Below, one piece after another: positions 17,333-26,673 of a stretch of DNA of 64,000 nt. The DNA comes from ENR-C587 sp942493235 (GTDB lineage Bacteria; Bacteroidota; Ignavibacteria; Kapaibacteriales; UBA2268). The DNA lies in the NCBI GenBank assembly GCA_942493235.1, contig OW818676.1, positions 372,001-436,000 of the forward strand, written 5' to 3'. The position numbers and the translations under genes were made by a program. The notes below the pieces were generated by a model. It searched no databases and was not told the origin of the DNA. It worked only from the letters and a program-made list of their open reading frames with translations. Numbering within the stretch: position 1 is the first letter of the stretch; the number at the start of each line of letters is the position of its first letter.

Positions 17333-19183
17333 TTAATCTTTTTTATGTTTAACAGGCATTACTAAATAAAAATCACTTCCTTTTCCCAGTTCGCTTTTGA
17401 CGAAAATATCGCCACCGAGCATAATCATTATTTTTCTACTTAAATAAAGTCCCAGGCCGGTACCACTGTTTTTCTTTGTTAGTGAAGAATCAATCTGTTG
17501 AAACGGTTGAAACAGTCTAGCCAATTCACTATCAGCGATTCCAATTCCTGTATCCTTAACGGAAATTTGAAATTTATTATCAGTTAATTTCTCGGTAGAA
17601 ATATATATATCGCCAGATTCGGAATAATTAACCGCATTACTGACTAAATTTAAAATCACTTGCATAATTCTTCTTTTATCGGTAAAAATTGCAATATCTT
17701 CGCCGATATGAGTAGTAAGCATAAGTCCTTTCTCGGTAACTTTTGGCTGAATAGTCTCTACTACTTCGTCTATCAATGCTTTTAGCGAGAATTCTTCACA
17801 ATTCAGCTCTACTCTATCTGCTTCTATTTTTGAAATATCTAAAATATCATTTATCAAGCTAAGCAAATGTTTGGCATTGTTTTTAACTTTTGTCAGCTGT
17901 TTACTTTGCTCATCATTTAGTGAGCCGGTCATTCCCATAAGCAGAATTCCTGTATATCCAATAATCGAATTTAGCGGAGTACGCAATTCATGGCTCATAC
18001 TTGCCAAGAAAATTGATTTGTATTGGTCTGCTTGCTGTAATTTCTCATTGAGTATTTCCAACTCAATTAATTTCTCTTCTATCTGCTGCTTTTGCTTAGC
18101 AAGTTTATTGCTCTTATTTCTGTTTTTTCTATAACTTACAAATATTGTAATTACTAACACAAATATTAATGCTCCGACTACATAGAGTAAAAATAGAGTT
18201 TTATTCTGCTGATTGATTATTTCTGTTTGAGTCCCTAATGCTAAATTTTTACCGTAAATATCTTTGTTTAATAAATTGATTTGGTATTGATTAGATTTTA
18301 ATATTTTCTCTTGATCTACTAATACTAAGGATTTTTGCTTAATATCTTTGAGCTGATTAAAATAGATTGAATTTTTCTTAGCTATCGAATCCTGCTGTGC
18401 TTTAAGAATTGCCTGACGAGAATTGAGAGTAGCTTTCTGAGTATTGATTTCCTCTTGCTGCTTAAATATTGTTTCTAAATGCTCAGATAATAATGATTTT
18501 TGTTCGGCAACCTTTTTTTCTTGTTCTTCAATTTGATTAATGGTAGTTAAAACATTCTTTTTTAAATTATTTAGGGAGTCGCTCATTAATTCCAAGTTTT
18601 TCTGCATACTGCGGAGATCGACTTGAGACTTTCTGTAAAGATTAGCAACGTCAATTTCTGTACCTCCCGAGAGTAATATTTCGGGGTCAATTGTTAGCTC
18701 TTGATTTATAATATTAGCAGTGTTTACCTCAAATAAAACTTGTTCGGATTTGGTTTTATATAAATTTATCATTATACTTCTTTTATCCGAATATTCTTCG
18801 CTAACTAAAAGTACGTGCTTATCTTCGATTTGGTCATAAATATCAGGTAAATACTTTGATTTATCATTTGTAATTAAGATAATGTTTAATTTTTTTGGAA
18901 TAGCTGTTGATTTAAGAATATATAATGCTATAGGTTTATTTTTAATCTTATAATTTGAAGCATAGTCCTTGAATTCGTCGATTATATCTTGGTCAAGCGA
19001 AAATACCGCAATACGAAAACTGTCAAGAGTAGTTTCTGCTCGCCAAGTAGTATATTGAGCAAATTTATTAATATAAGCGGCAAACACTCTGGCTTTATCT
19101 TTTTGAGCTCCGGTAGTATTATTGATTATTAAAATCAATAATACAAATAAGAAATATTTTAAAAGTTTTCTCATAAATGCCAT
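17333..19183 (-). CDS. Membrane histidine kinase with periplasmic YfiR-type domain
   Basis: 616 residues. The start, either here or at an in-frame Met three codons on, precedes a signal/anchor helix (LLKYFLFVLLILIINNTTGA). A DUF4154/YfiR domain follows at about 27-170 (AAYINKFAQYTTW is the family signature). Next come a long coiled coil (about 190-325), a membrane helix (TLFLLYVVGALIFVLVITIF), HisKA (His in MSHELRTPLNSII) and HATPase_c (VKDTGIGIADSEL; GTGLGLYLSRKIM). YfiR in Pseudomonas is a periplasmic inhibitor linked to an outer-membrane lipoprotein; here it is fused to a kinase. One base separates the gene from the TonB receptor upstream, so the receptor state may be read by this kinase. 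Confidence 0.88.
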   Translation of the reverse strand: MAFMRKLLKYFLFVLLILIINNTTGAQKDKARVFAAYINKFAQYTTWRAETTLDSFRIAVFSLDQDIIDEFKDYASNYKIKNKPIALYILKSTAIPKKLNIILITNDKSKYLPDIYDQIEDKHVLLVSEEYSDKRSIMINLYKTKSEQVLFEVNTANIINQELTIDPEILLSGGTEIDVANLYRKSQVDLRSMQKNLELMSDSLNNLKKNVLTTINQIEEQEKKVAEQKSLLSEHLETIFKQQEEINTQKATLNSRQAILKAQQDSIAKKNSIYFNQLKDIKQKSLVLVDQEKILKSNQYQINLLNKDIYGKNLALGTQTEIINQQNKTLFLLYVVGALIFVLVITIFVSYRKNRNKSNKLAKQKQQIEEKLIELEILNEKLQQADQYKSIFLASMSHELRTPLNSIIGYTGILLMGMTGSLNDEQSKQLTKVKNNAKHLLSLINDILDISKIEADRVELNCEEFSLKALIDEVVETIQPKVTEKGLMLTTHIGEDIAIFTDKRRIMQVILNLVSNAVNYSESGDIYISTEKLTDNKFQISVKDTGIGIADSELARLFQPFQQIDSSLTKKNSGTGLGLYLSRKIMIMLGGDIFVKSELGKGSDFYLVMPVKHKKD

Positions 19184-19184
19184 T

Positions 19185-21188
19185 CTAATTTGTTGTTGAA
19201 TAAGCTACCGAGAACAAAACTGCACGTGCTGCTTGCTTATATCTATCCGGTGCTCTGTTTGATGTATGATAATACTTTGTGTCGAAAATATTATTAATTG
19301 ATAAACTAAAATCAAAGCCCTTGTAATTATAAAAAGAAAGTGTAGAATTGACAATAAAGGCAGGCTCAATATAAATGCTGTTTGTCGCTTCGATTAATTT
19401 AGGATTTTCTCTCTTACCGATATAGTTTGCTCGCATATTAAGTTTCAAATGTTCATAAAATGAATATGTTATGCTTGCATTGCCTGTATGCTTACTGATT
19501 TCTGGAACAAATGCTCCATAAGCATTAAGGCTTTGTGTAAATGTATAATTTAGTGTAGTTTTGATTTTAGCTGTAGCGTGCCTAAGCTCAAGCTCAATCC
19601 CACTTGTATTAATTTCGCCTTCGTTAATCCATCTATAGCCATTATTAAGTGTTTGCTTATTAATTGCATTTTTTAATTGGTTTTTATATGCGGTGAAATC
19701 AATTTGGAAATTATTAATAAGCGAGAGTGTAATTCCGGCTTCAAAGGATTTCATCGTTTCGGGAATTAAAGATTCATTGCCCAGACCATCGGTATAGTCC
19801 CAAGGCTTAGGGGCACGAAAAGCTTCCGAATATGATAATCGCAAAATTTGATTATCCAAGTTATAGCTGATACCTGCTCGAGGAGTTAATACCTTGTCAT
19901 ATAGACTGCTTTGGTCATAACGGACTCCGCATAATAAGAATAGATTTTGCAAGATATTTATTTGAGGTTCTAAAAATATTCCAATCAAACGGTCAGCAGT
20001 CATTGGCGGCTTTTTCGGAGTTGGCGGTTTTGTAGAACCATCATTACTGTATGTAATTGAAAATCCGTTAGCTAATTCTTCATATTCGAATACAATTCCT
20101 CCGGTTATTGTTATAAAATCAGAGGCAACATAAGAAGCAATATTTTCTAAGCCAATTAAATAATTGGGTCTGTAATATCCGATTTGAGTGGTATCTAATA
20201 CATATTGAACAGTGTTATCAAGTACATTGGCATTTCTGTTATATAAAGTAGTAGAAATAGTCCACTTCTCATTGAATTTCTTGTTATATTTAATATAGTT
20301 ATTTAGGAACTGCACGTTCCATAAAGTACCATAGTCTTTATAATCAGTTCCCGCGGACTTTACATTCGGAGCTGTAGATGACTGTTTTTGTAGGTAGTGA
20401 GAACCGAATGTGAAATTATCAACTTGGATTTTCAAACCGAATGAATAATTGTTTTCAAAATTATCTAATAAATCAGTCCAGTTATTATCTCCAGCCGAGC
20501 CTTTCAAATCGGTTTTATCTGTTTTCTTTACCATAGCAGATAGTCTAATGCCAAAGTCCTTTTTTTCATTAGCATAACTATAGCTTGCATCAGCATTGAT
20601 AGTATTGAATGAGCCGGCACCGGCATTAATGATTGTTCTGTTTTCTAAGCTGGTTTTTGATATAATATTTATAATTCCCGTAACAGCATTTGTACCGTAG
20701 GCTACTGAACCCGGACCATAAATTACTTCAATTCTATCAATATTTGATAGGTTATACAAACCGCCACCATAGAATCCGCCGGAGTTTAATTCATTAACCT
20801 GAATACCGTCTATCAATACCAAAATTAGATTGTTCTGGTTGGGAATACCCCTCTGAAATGAGTAAGTATTAAAACTCTGAATATTCCTGAACTGAAATCC
20901 GGGCAAGTCTCCCAGTACGTCTTCCAGAGTCAGATACCCTTTCTCCTTAATTTCTTCGGCACTAACTATATGAACCGTAACAGGAGTTTCGGATATTTTT
21001 ATAGGCGATTTTGATACCGAAGATATTTTCAGCTTTGATAATTGATTTAAATCGTATTTGTATATATCCGTACTGTCTGCAAATCCATAAGAATTCATAG
21101 TATCAAACGAAATTATAAAAAGAATAATTAAGAATTTTATGGTAATCCTTGATTTGAAATTTTCCGAAAACTGAGAGGCAAGAATCAT
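19185..21188 (-). CDS. TonB-dependent outer-membrane receptor
   Basis: 667 residues. After the signal region the plug domain is clear: TPVTVHIVSAEEIKEKGYLT, LEDVLGDLPGFQFRN, ILVLIDGIQVNEL and IDRIEVIYGPGSVAYGTNAV. A 22-strand-type barrel follows, including a tract SFEAGITLSLINNFQIDFTA and ending in strand VLFSVAYSTTN. It transports a scarce ligand across the outer membrane with TonB energy. The substrate is not readable from sequence, and no substrate-specific lipoprotein (SusD) is adjacent. It is the first gene of a four-gene unit with two kinases and a receiver. GGGGAAG lies just upstream of the ATG. Confidence 0.92.
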   Translation of the reverse strand: MILASQFSENFKSRITIKFLIILFIISFDTMNSYGFADSTDIYKYDLNQLSKLKISSVSKSPIKISETPVTVHIVSAEEIKEKGYLTLEDVLGDLPGFQFRNIQSFNTYSFQRGIPNQNNLILVLIDGIQVNELNSGGFYGGGLYNLSNIDRIEVIYGPGSVAYGTNAVTGIINIISKTSLENRTIINAGAGSFNTINADASYSYANEKKDFGIRLSAMVKKTDKTDLKGSAGDNNWTDLLDNFENNYSFGLKIQVDNFTFGSHYLQKQSSTAPNVKSAGTDYKDYGTLWNVQFLNNYIKYNKKFNEKWTISTTLYNRNANVLDNTVQYVLDTTQIGYYRPNYLIGLENIASYVASDFITITGGIVFEYEELANGFSITYSNDGSTKPPTPKKPPMTADRLIGIFLEPQINILQNLFLLCGVRYDQSSLYDKVLTPRAGISYNLDNQILRLSYSEAFRAPKPWDYTDGLGNESLIPETMKSFEAGITLSLINNFQIDFTAYKNQLKNAINKQTLNNGYRWINEGEINTSGIELELRHATAKIKTTLNYTFTQSLNAYGAFVPEISKHTGNASITYSFYEHLKLNMRANYIGKRENPKLIEATNSIYIEPAFIVNSTLSFYNYKGFDFSLSINNIFDTKYYHTSNRAPDRYKQAARAVLFSVAYSTTN

Positions 21189-21433
21189 ATTGACTTCCCC
21201 TAATAACTATATTGTTGAAAATCTATACGTAAGATAAAATATTATATTGTATTTGAAATATATTAGCACTAATCCAATGAAATTAGGGCTATTGAATAAG
21301 TTTACGATAACTGATATAGTGATAATGTAAATATATGGGGAATAGTTTCCCTACGCTATTCTATTGAGCAGAATGTAGAGAAAATTTTAAATTTACTACT
21401 TTTCAAATTGCTTAAAAATATAAAATAAAAAAA
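21189..21433. other. Upstream region of the TonB receptor cassette
   Basis: About 245 bp ahead of the receptor gene on the minus strand. The GGGGAAG ribosome-binding site is visible. No known riboswitch or repressor operator was recognised by eye, so the inducing ligand is not indicated by the DNA. Confidence 0.4.
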
Positions 21434-21737
21434 GGGTCTTCGCTATTTCAAGTGGGTTAGCAAATAATTATTATTAGTATAAAGAAAAACCTCATATATC
21501 AAATATTGATTTTTGATATCTTATTGGATAAACATCTTTGATTTCAAATTTTAACTCCGTCAGGAGTTAAACATCGGTAACATAATGAGATACTCCAGCA
21601 CCACTCTCTGCATTTAACAACAAAAAGAGAAGAAAGAGTTTGGGGACTAAACAATGTATATTACCGATGTTCAACAGCTAACGCCGTTGTAAGAAAGATT
21701 TCTTAATTTGTTTACCCACACATAATAGCGAAGAACC
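21434..21737 (+). repeat. MITE-like element C, copy 1
   Basis: 304 bp with terminal inverted repeats (TCTTCGCTATTTCAAGTGGG at the left; the right end reads CCCACACATAATAGCGAAGA). Inside are two hairpins (AACTCC-GTCA-GGAGTT and CAACAGC-TAAC-GCCGTTG) and an AACAACAAAAAGAGAAGAAA segment. A 303-bp relative in inverted orientation lies at 47682-47984. There is no coding capacity. Confidence 0.75.
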
Positions 21738-21839
21738 ATATAAAAAGTAATATATTCCCAATAAATACGTTTACATATCTTTAAATTAGTTAATATGAAT
21801 TGTTTAGCATAATGCTTGAAATTAAAATAAGGTAATTCT

Positions 21840-24089
21840 ATGCAATTTTGGAAGTCAAAGAAAAAAGAACATGAATTTGAAAATTATATAGTAGGTACTA
21901 ATACAGAAAACGATTTGGCGTTATTGCTAAGCGAGTGTGATAAGAAATTTGCACATTATAATAAAGATCTTATAAAAAAGGCTTTTCATCTTTGTATTCA
22001 AGGTCATAAAAATCAGCTTCGTATGAGTGGGCAACCGTATTATACTCATCCATTGGAAGTTGCCAGAATAATAGTCAATGAATTACCCATGGATGATATA
22101 TCTGTTGCTGCTGCGTTACTTCACGACGTAGTTGATAATTCCGAATATTCTATTAACGACATCAGGCACGAATTCGGCGACACAATTGCCGATATAGTGG
22201 ACGGAATCAGCCAGATACAAGTGATAGAAAGTTATAATATAAAAGTAATAGAAAGCTACCGTAAGCTTTTGGTTTCTTGGTTTAAAGACGCTAGAATTAT
22301 TCTAATTAAACTTGCCGATAGACTTCACAATATGCGTACTATAGAATTTCTTGACGAGTACAGGCAGCAAAAATTAGCCCGTGAGACTTTAGAGATTTAT
22401 TCTCCTTTTGCTCATAGATTCGGTCTCGGTGTATTCAAATGGGAATTGGAGGACTTAGCATTTAAGGTACAGAACCGTGAAGAATATGATAAGATATCCG
22501 ATGCTATTCAGCTGACAAGAACTGAACGCCACGATTATATTAGAGCTTTTATAGAACCTATCAGGGCAAGATTAGACAGCAATGAAATATTAAGTCGCAG
22601 AAAAATAGTTGCTGATATATTCGGCAGACCCAAGCATATTTATTCTATTTTTAATAAAACAATTTTACGCGACAAACCAATAGAAGAGCTATATGATTTA
22701 TTTGCCGTTAGAATTGTATTAGATACTGATGATATTTCTACCTGCTATATAGTGCTTGGAATACTTTCGGAAATATTCAGACCCGTACCCGGCACTTTTA
22801 AAGACTATATAGCTGACCCTAAGAAAAACGGCTATCAATCAATTCATATAGCAGTTATCGGTATGGATAATAAACCGGTAGAGGTGCAGATACGCACACG
22901 AAAAATGCATGATTTCTCTGAAACCGGATTTGCAGCACATTTCAAATATAAGCCCGGCTATGTACCGACAGAATCAATTCTCGATTCGAGTAATTTTGAT
23001 GAATGGGTCGATATGGTGCGTAATATATTCGAAAATTATAACGGTACGAATGAAGAAAATCTATTTCAGTCAGTTAAAACTAATTTCTTGATTGATGATA
23101 TTACCGTATTTACTCCGACAAATGAATGCATTACTTTACCTAAAGAATCAACTCCTCTCGATTTTGCATATTCAATTCATTCTAATATCGGAAATAATTG
23201 CATTGGTGCTAAAGTTGGTGGTAAAATTGTACCCCTAAATCACCAATTGAAAAACGGTGACCAAATAGAAATACTAACTTCAAAAAATCAAAAGCCTGAA
23301 AAGAAATGGCTTAAATATGTAGTTACCCAAAGAGCGAAAAATTCCATAATTAAGGCACTTAAAGAAGATAGAACTGAATTTTTATCCATCGGTGAATCTA
23401 AATGGGTCGATATGCAGAATGATTTTGAAATCAGATTGACAGATTCGGATTTCGTTAACTTAGTAAATAAACTTAAATATGATTCTGGCGAAGAATTCTT
23501 TGTTGCTCTCGGAAAGCAAGATGTAGATATCGAATACATACATCATCATTTTTACGATAAGCTCAGCGAAATTAAAAGAAAATTGATAGATGAAAAAAAT
23601 GGAAATTCAATTAATACTGCCGATAAGGAAATTCAACTTAATGGCAATGGCAGTGCAAGACCGGTTATAAATGTCCCAATTACATATTCCGAATGCTGCT
23701 ATCCGATACCAGGAGATAGAATAGTAGGCGAAATATTAGAAGATACCGAACTAAGAGTACATAGACGCTCTTGTAAGCAGATAGAGCAATATCTAAATCC
23801 TCCTCAAGCTAATATTATGAACTTAAATTGGGAATGGCTTCACAAAGACGAGTATAATGTTAAATTCAAAATATTAGCCGAAGCAAACGATGAAATACTG
23901 CCGCAATTAACCCAGTTAATGCTAAAGGAAGATAATATCCCGATTAGAGGCATCAATTTTGATAATGATAATGTAAAATTTGAAGGATTAATTACAATTA
24001 CGATAAATAATTCAAAACAATTAGACGATTTGTTTGATAAAATACGTCTATTAGATGGAGTTAAAAAAATCGAAAGATTTAGTTTGTAA
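21840..24089 (+). CDS. rel: Long RelA/SpoT-type (p)ppGpp synthetase/hydrolase
   Basis: 749 residues with the full RSH layout: HD domain (HPLEVARIIV, LLHDVVDN, LADRLHNMRTIEFL), synthetase domain (LYDLFAVRIVLD, NGYQSIH, VEVQIRT), TGS domain (ITVFTPTNECITLPKESTPL), a conserved CC/H/C zinc motif (YSECCYPIPGDRIVGEI ... HRRSC) and a C-terminal ACT domain. It controls alarmone levels on ribosomes during starvation. Two oddities are visible. The hydrolase motif HDxxED reads HDVVDN, and the RXKD loop that separates hydrolase-type from RelA-type synthetases reads TFKD. Synthetase catalytic residues look intact. The hydrolase may therefore be weakened. It is followed after 21 bases by a metal-binding protein gene. 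Confidence 0.92.
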   Translation: MQFWKSKKKEHEFENYIVGTNTENDLALLLSECDKKFAHYNKDLIKKAFHLCIQGHKNQLRMSGQPYYTHPLEVARIIVNELPMDDISVAAALLHDVVDNSEYSINDIRHEFGDTIADIVDGISQIQVIESYNIKVIESYRKLLVSWFKDARIILIKLADRLHNMRTIEFLDEYRQQKLARETLEIYSPFAHRFGLGVFKWELEDLAFKVQNREEYDKISDAIQLTRTERHDYIRAFIEPIRARLDSNEILSRRKIVADIFGRPKHIYSIFNKTILRDKPIEELYDLFAVRIVLDTDDISTCYIVLGILSEIFRPVPGTFKDYIADPKKNGYQSIHIAVIGMDNKPVEVQIRTRKMHDFSETGFAAHFKYKPGYVPTESILDSSNFDEWVDMVRNIFENYNGTNEENLFQSVKTNFLIDDITVFTPTNECITLPKESTPLDFAYSIHSNIGNNCIGAKVGGKIVPLNHQLKNGDQIEILTSKNQKPEKKWLKYVVTQRAKNSIIKALKEDRTEFLSIGESKWVDMQNDFEIRLTDSDFVNLVNKLKYDSGEEFFVALGKQDVDIEYIHHHFYDKLSEIKRKLIDEKNGNSINTADKEIQLNGNGSARPVINVPITYSECCYPIPGDRIVGEILEDTELRVHRRSCKQIEQYLNPPQANIMNLNWEWLHKDEYNVKFKILAEANDEILPQLTQLMLKEDNIPIRGINFDNDNVKFEGLITITINNSKQLDDLFDKIRLLDGVKKIERFSL

Positions 24090-24110
24090 TTACCTTTTAA
24101 AGGATATGCT

Positions 24111-24452
24111 ATGAAAGCAAAATTTGGAATTATCGCAATAATACTGGCTATATTAATTAGTACAGTCAGCTATGCAAAAGACGTAAAAGAAGTAAAAATA
24201 AAGACAAGTGCTCAATGCGGAATGTGCAAAGAAGCTATTGAGAAAGCTGTCAATAAATTGGACGGTATCGAGAAGGTAAATCTTAATGTTGACACTAAGA
24301 ATGCCGAAGTTAACTATGATGCCGAAAAAACAAATTTAGATAAAATCAAGAAGGCAATTAACCTTGCCGGATATGATGCCGACGATACTAAAGCTGACCC
24401 CAAAGCATATAGGAAATTACCTAAATGCTGCAAAAAGGGCGGGCACAAGTAA
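24111..24452 (+). CDS. Periplasmic heavy-metal-associated (HMA/MerP-like) protein
   Basis: 113 residues: signal peptide (GIIAIILAILISTVSYA), then one HMA fold with the metal-binding CxxC in SAQCGMCKEAIEKAV and a Cys/His-rich tail (KCCKKGGHK). It should bind a soft metal such as Cu+, Zn2+ or Hg2+ in the periplasm. No mer operon is nearby. It follows rel by 21 bases and is ended by a terminator, so it may ride on the rel transcript. A second HMA domain is fused to the permease at 44-45 kb. Confidence 0.85.
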   Translation: MKAKFGIIAIILAILISTVSYAKDVKEVKIKTSAQCGMCKEAIEKAVNKLDGIEKVNLNVDTKNAEVNYDAEKTNLDKIKKAINLAGYDADDTKADPKAYRKLPKCCKKGGHK

Positions 24453-24463
24453 ATGATTTTAAA

Positions 24464-24486
24464 GGGGCGTTAAGCCCCTTCTTTTT
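24464..24486 (+). terminator. Rho-independent terminator
   Basis: The stem GGGGC / GCCCC with loop GTTAA, followed by TTCTTTTT, sits directly after the HMA gene and at the tail of the convergent epimerase gene. Confidence 0.8.
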
Positions 24487-25393
24487 ATGTTTTGACCACC
24501 AAATCAATCAAACATTTTTCTAAATCAGCGAAATTATATTTAAATCCCGATTCAATAGCTTTTTGGGGTATTACCTTCTGGCTTGCCAATACTAATTCTG
24601 ATGATTCGCCCATAAGGAACTTTATAATAAACGCCGGTGTATTAAATAATATCGGTTTATCTAATACTTTAGATGCAATAATAGCAAATTCTTTATAATT
24701 TATTGGATTAGGCGAGACGTAGTTAACTACTCCGGAAATATGATTTTCTATACTGAATTGCATTAGTCGGGCTAAATCTTCTATATGTAGCCAAGGTAAA
24801 TATTGCGTTCCAACACCTAAATATCCGCCGGCATAAAATTTAAACGGAGCGAGCATTTTCTGCAATGCACCGCCATCGCTACCCATTATAATCCCGAAGC
24901 GGGCAATTTGCAAGTTGTTTTTATTAAATATTACACTTGCAGTGTCTTCCCAAATTTTACACACATCAGAGAGAAAGCCATTGCCTTTTGTTGAATTCTC
25001 ATTTAATTCTTCTGAATCTCTATCACCATAAAATCCGGTAGCAGATGCGTTAATTAGTTTAATGTCTTTACCGGACCTATTAATAATTTCGATTATAGTT
25101 TTTGTAGTGCTAATCCTGCTTTTTAGAATTATTTCTTTATAGCTATTAGTCCATTTCTTGGCTCCAATACCTGCACCGGATAGATTAATAATTATATCTT
25201 CGTCTTTCAAGTCTTTTATTAACTGGTTATCAGCTTGGCTCAGTGTATATGATTTCTTCAGAAACGGGATAGAGAGAAGAGTACTATCAGGATTACGAGA
25301 AATAGCAGAAACATCATAATTACACATGGTGAAATACTCAGCTAAGTATTTACCGATAAATCCGCTTGCTCCAGAAATAATAATTTTACACAT
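24485..25393 (-). CDS. TIGR01777-family NAD(P)-binding epimerase-like protein (YfcH/SDR39U1)
   Basis: 302 residues. An extended short-chain dehydrogenase fold with nucleotide-binding GASGFIGKYLAEYF at the N-terminus. SATGFYGDRDSEELNE and LPWLHIEDLARL are hallmarks of the TIGR01777 group, and the C-terminal helical DUF1731 part is present. The physiological substrate of this group is unknown. It is convergent with the HMA gene and stands alone. Confidence 0.88.
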   Translation of the reverse strand: MCKIIISGASGFIGKYLAEYFTMCNYDVSAISRNPDSTLLSIPFLKKSYTLSQADNQLIKDLKDEDIIINLSGAGIGAKKWTNSYKEIILKSRISTTKTIIEIINRSGKDIKLINASATGFYGDRDSEELNENSTKGNGFLSDVCKIWEDTASVIFNKNNLQIARFGIIMGSDGGALQKMLAPFKFYAGGYLGVGTQYLPWLHIEDLARLMQFSIENHISGVVNYVSPNPINYKEFAIIASKVLDKPILFNTPAFIIKFLMGESSELVLASQKVIPQKAIESGFKYNFADLEKCLIDLVVKT

Positions 25394-25554
25394 ATAGCAC
25401 CATAATATTGTTTATTATATATTTAACGTAATTGTAGATATTTAATTTGAGATAAAAAGAAAAATTAAAACAATTTATTGAAAATACGTCATACAAGGTA
25501 TTAAATTTTATAGTAATTTTGTTGTTTTTAAATTGAAACATATTAAATAAACGA

Positions 25555-25971
25555 ATGAAAAAGACATTTGCAATAATAGTTATCGCTACAGTTCTATATG
25601 GGTGTGAGCTGATAGATATAAGCAAAAAAGAAACGAAAAAGCATATTAATCTTACTCAGGGTTCACCAGTCGGCACAGTATGCTTATTTATGACAGAGTT
25701 AGATAGTAATAATTTAAAGGGTGCTACGGTATTGCTTGCTAACGAGACCGGTAAGCAATTACTTGCCGAAGATAAATATGATTTATATTACGAAATGGCT
25801 CGTTTAAATAGAATGATGAGATTTCAACCAATAACTGAAATTGTAACCGATACATTATCCGACACATCATTTCGAGTCTCGATGTATGTTGATTATATTA
25901 AGCATTACAGCTTTCTGACTGAGAAAATTGAAAATCAATGGTATATAACTAATTATAAAACAAGTAATTAA
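25555..25971 (+). CDS. Small lipoprotein of unknown function
   Basis: 138 residues with a lipoprotein signal ending in the lipobox LYGC at residue 22. The remainder (SPVGTVCLFMTELDSNNLKG ... ITNYKTSN) has the look of a small NTF2-like/DUF4878 fold, an alpha plus beta domain ending in ENQWYIT, but I cannot assign it firmly. The next gene, a J-domain protein, starts two bases after its stop codon, so the pair is co-transcribed and probably coupled. Confidence 0.7.
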   Translation: MKKTFAIIVIATVLYGCELIDISKKETKKHINLTQGSPVGTVCLFMTELDSNNLKGATVLLANETGKQLLAEDKYDLYYEMARLNRMMRFQPITEIVTDTLSDTSFRVSMYVDYIKHYSFLTEKIENQWYITNYKTSN

Positions 25972-25972
25972 T

Positions 25973-26233
25973 TTGATAAAAGACTATTATAAAATATTGG
26001 GATTAGAGAGAACTGCTTCCGGCGATGACATTAAAAGAGCATATCTAAAGCTTATTCGCCAGTATCATCCTGACCTTGCAGGCACTGAACCTGAAACTGT
26101 TGAAGCATTTCAAGAAATTGCCGAAGCCTACAGAGTATTGGGTAATTTAGATAATAGATTACGCTATAGTATATTGCTTAATAAAAAAGTCAGTATCCCC
26201 AAATACATTGATATAGAGAGCAAAGTAAAATAA
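25973..26233 (+). CDS. Stand-alone J-domain protein
   Basis: 86 residues that are almost entirely a DnaJ domain: DYYKILGLERTASGDDIKRA, the HPD motif in RQYHPDLAG, and FQEIAEAYRVLG. It should stimulate an Hsp70 (DnaK) ATPase. It lacks the G/F-rich, zinc-finger and substrate-binding parts of DnaJ, so it is a specialised co-chaperone. The start codon is TTG, one base after the TAA of the lipoprotein gene, suggesting coupled translation. Confidence 0.85.
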   Translation: MIKDYYKILGLERTASGDDIKRAYLKLIRQYHPDLAGTEPETVEAFQEIAEAYRVLGNLDNRLRYSILLNKKVSIPKYIDIESKVK

Positions 26234-26378
26234 AATTTCAATCTTTCCTATTTGAGCAAGCAATTAATAATATTTGCTTTAGCATTTCTAAATTTATTAG
26301 CAAATATAACAATACCCTCGCGAAAAACTGAGATTCGTGTTTTTACTATAAATTCCGAATATCATAAGTGATTATTTC

Positions 26379-26650
26379 CCCACGCTTCAGAGGCTGTGTG
26401 AAAATCCATAAGGTTAATGATTTTACTAAAATTAGAATCCCTAAAAGGGTTGTTTGAGGTTGTCTAAAAGTAATAATATTTCCAAATCGTCATTCTGAGT
26501 GTAACGAAGAATCCAGATTTATCAATAAGTTAGCATTATCTGGATTCTTCACTTCGTTCAGAATGACAAATTTTAGACAGCCACATCAGAGACATTAAGT
26601 AGTCGTTATTAGTCAAATAAACGATTTAATCAAACGTTATTTGAGCAATG
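26379..26650. repeat. Shell A element with core B, right end decayed
   Basis: The left terminus at 26379-26408 (CCACGCTTCAGAGGCTGTGT) is clear. A B core spans 26457-26583, with arms CGAAGAATCCAGA and TCTGGATTCTTC. The flank after the core (ATCAGAGACATTAAGTAGTC) resembles 40797-40845, but no right terminus is left. Confidence 0.6.
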
Positions 26651-26673
26651 GGTTAACTAAATAAGCAATAATC

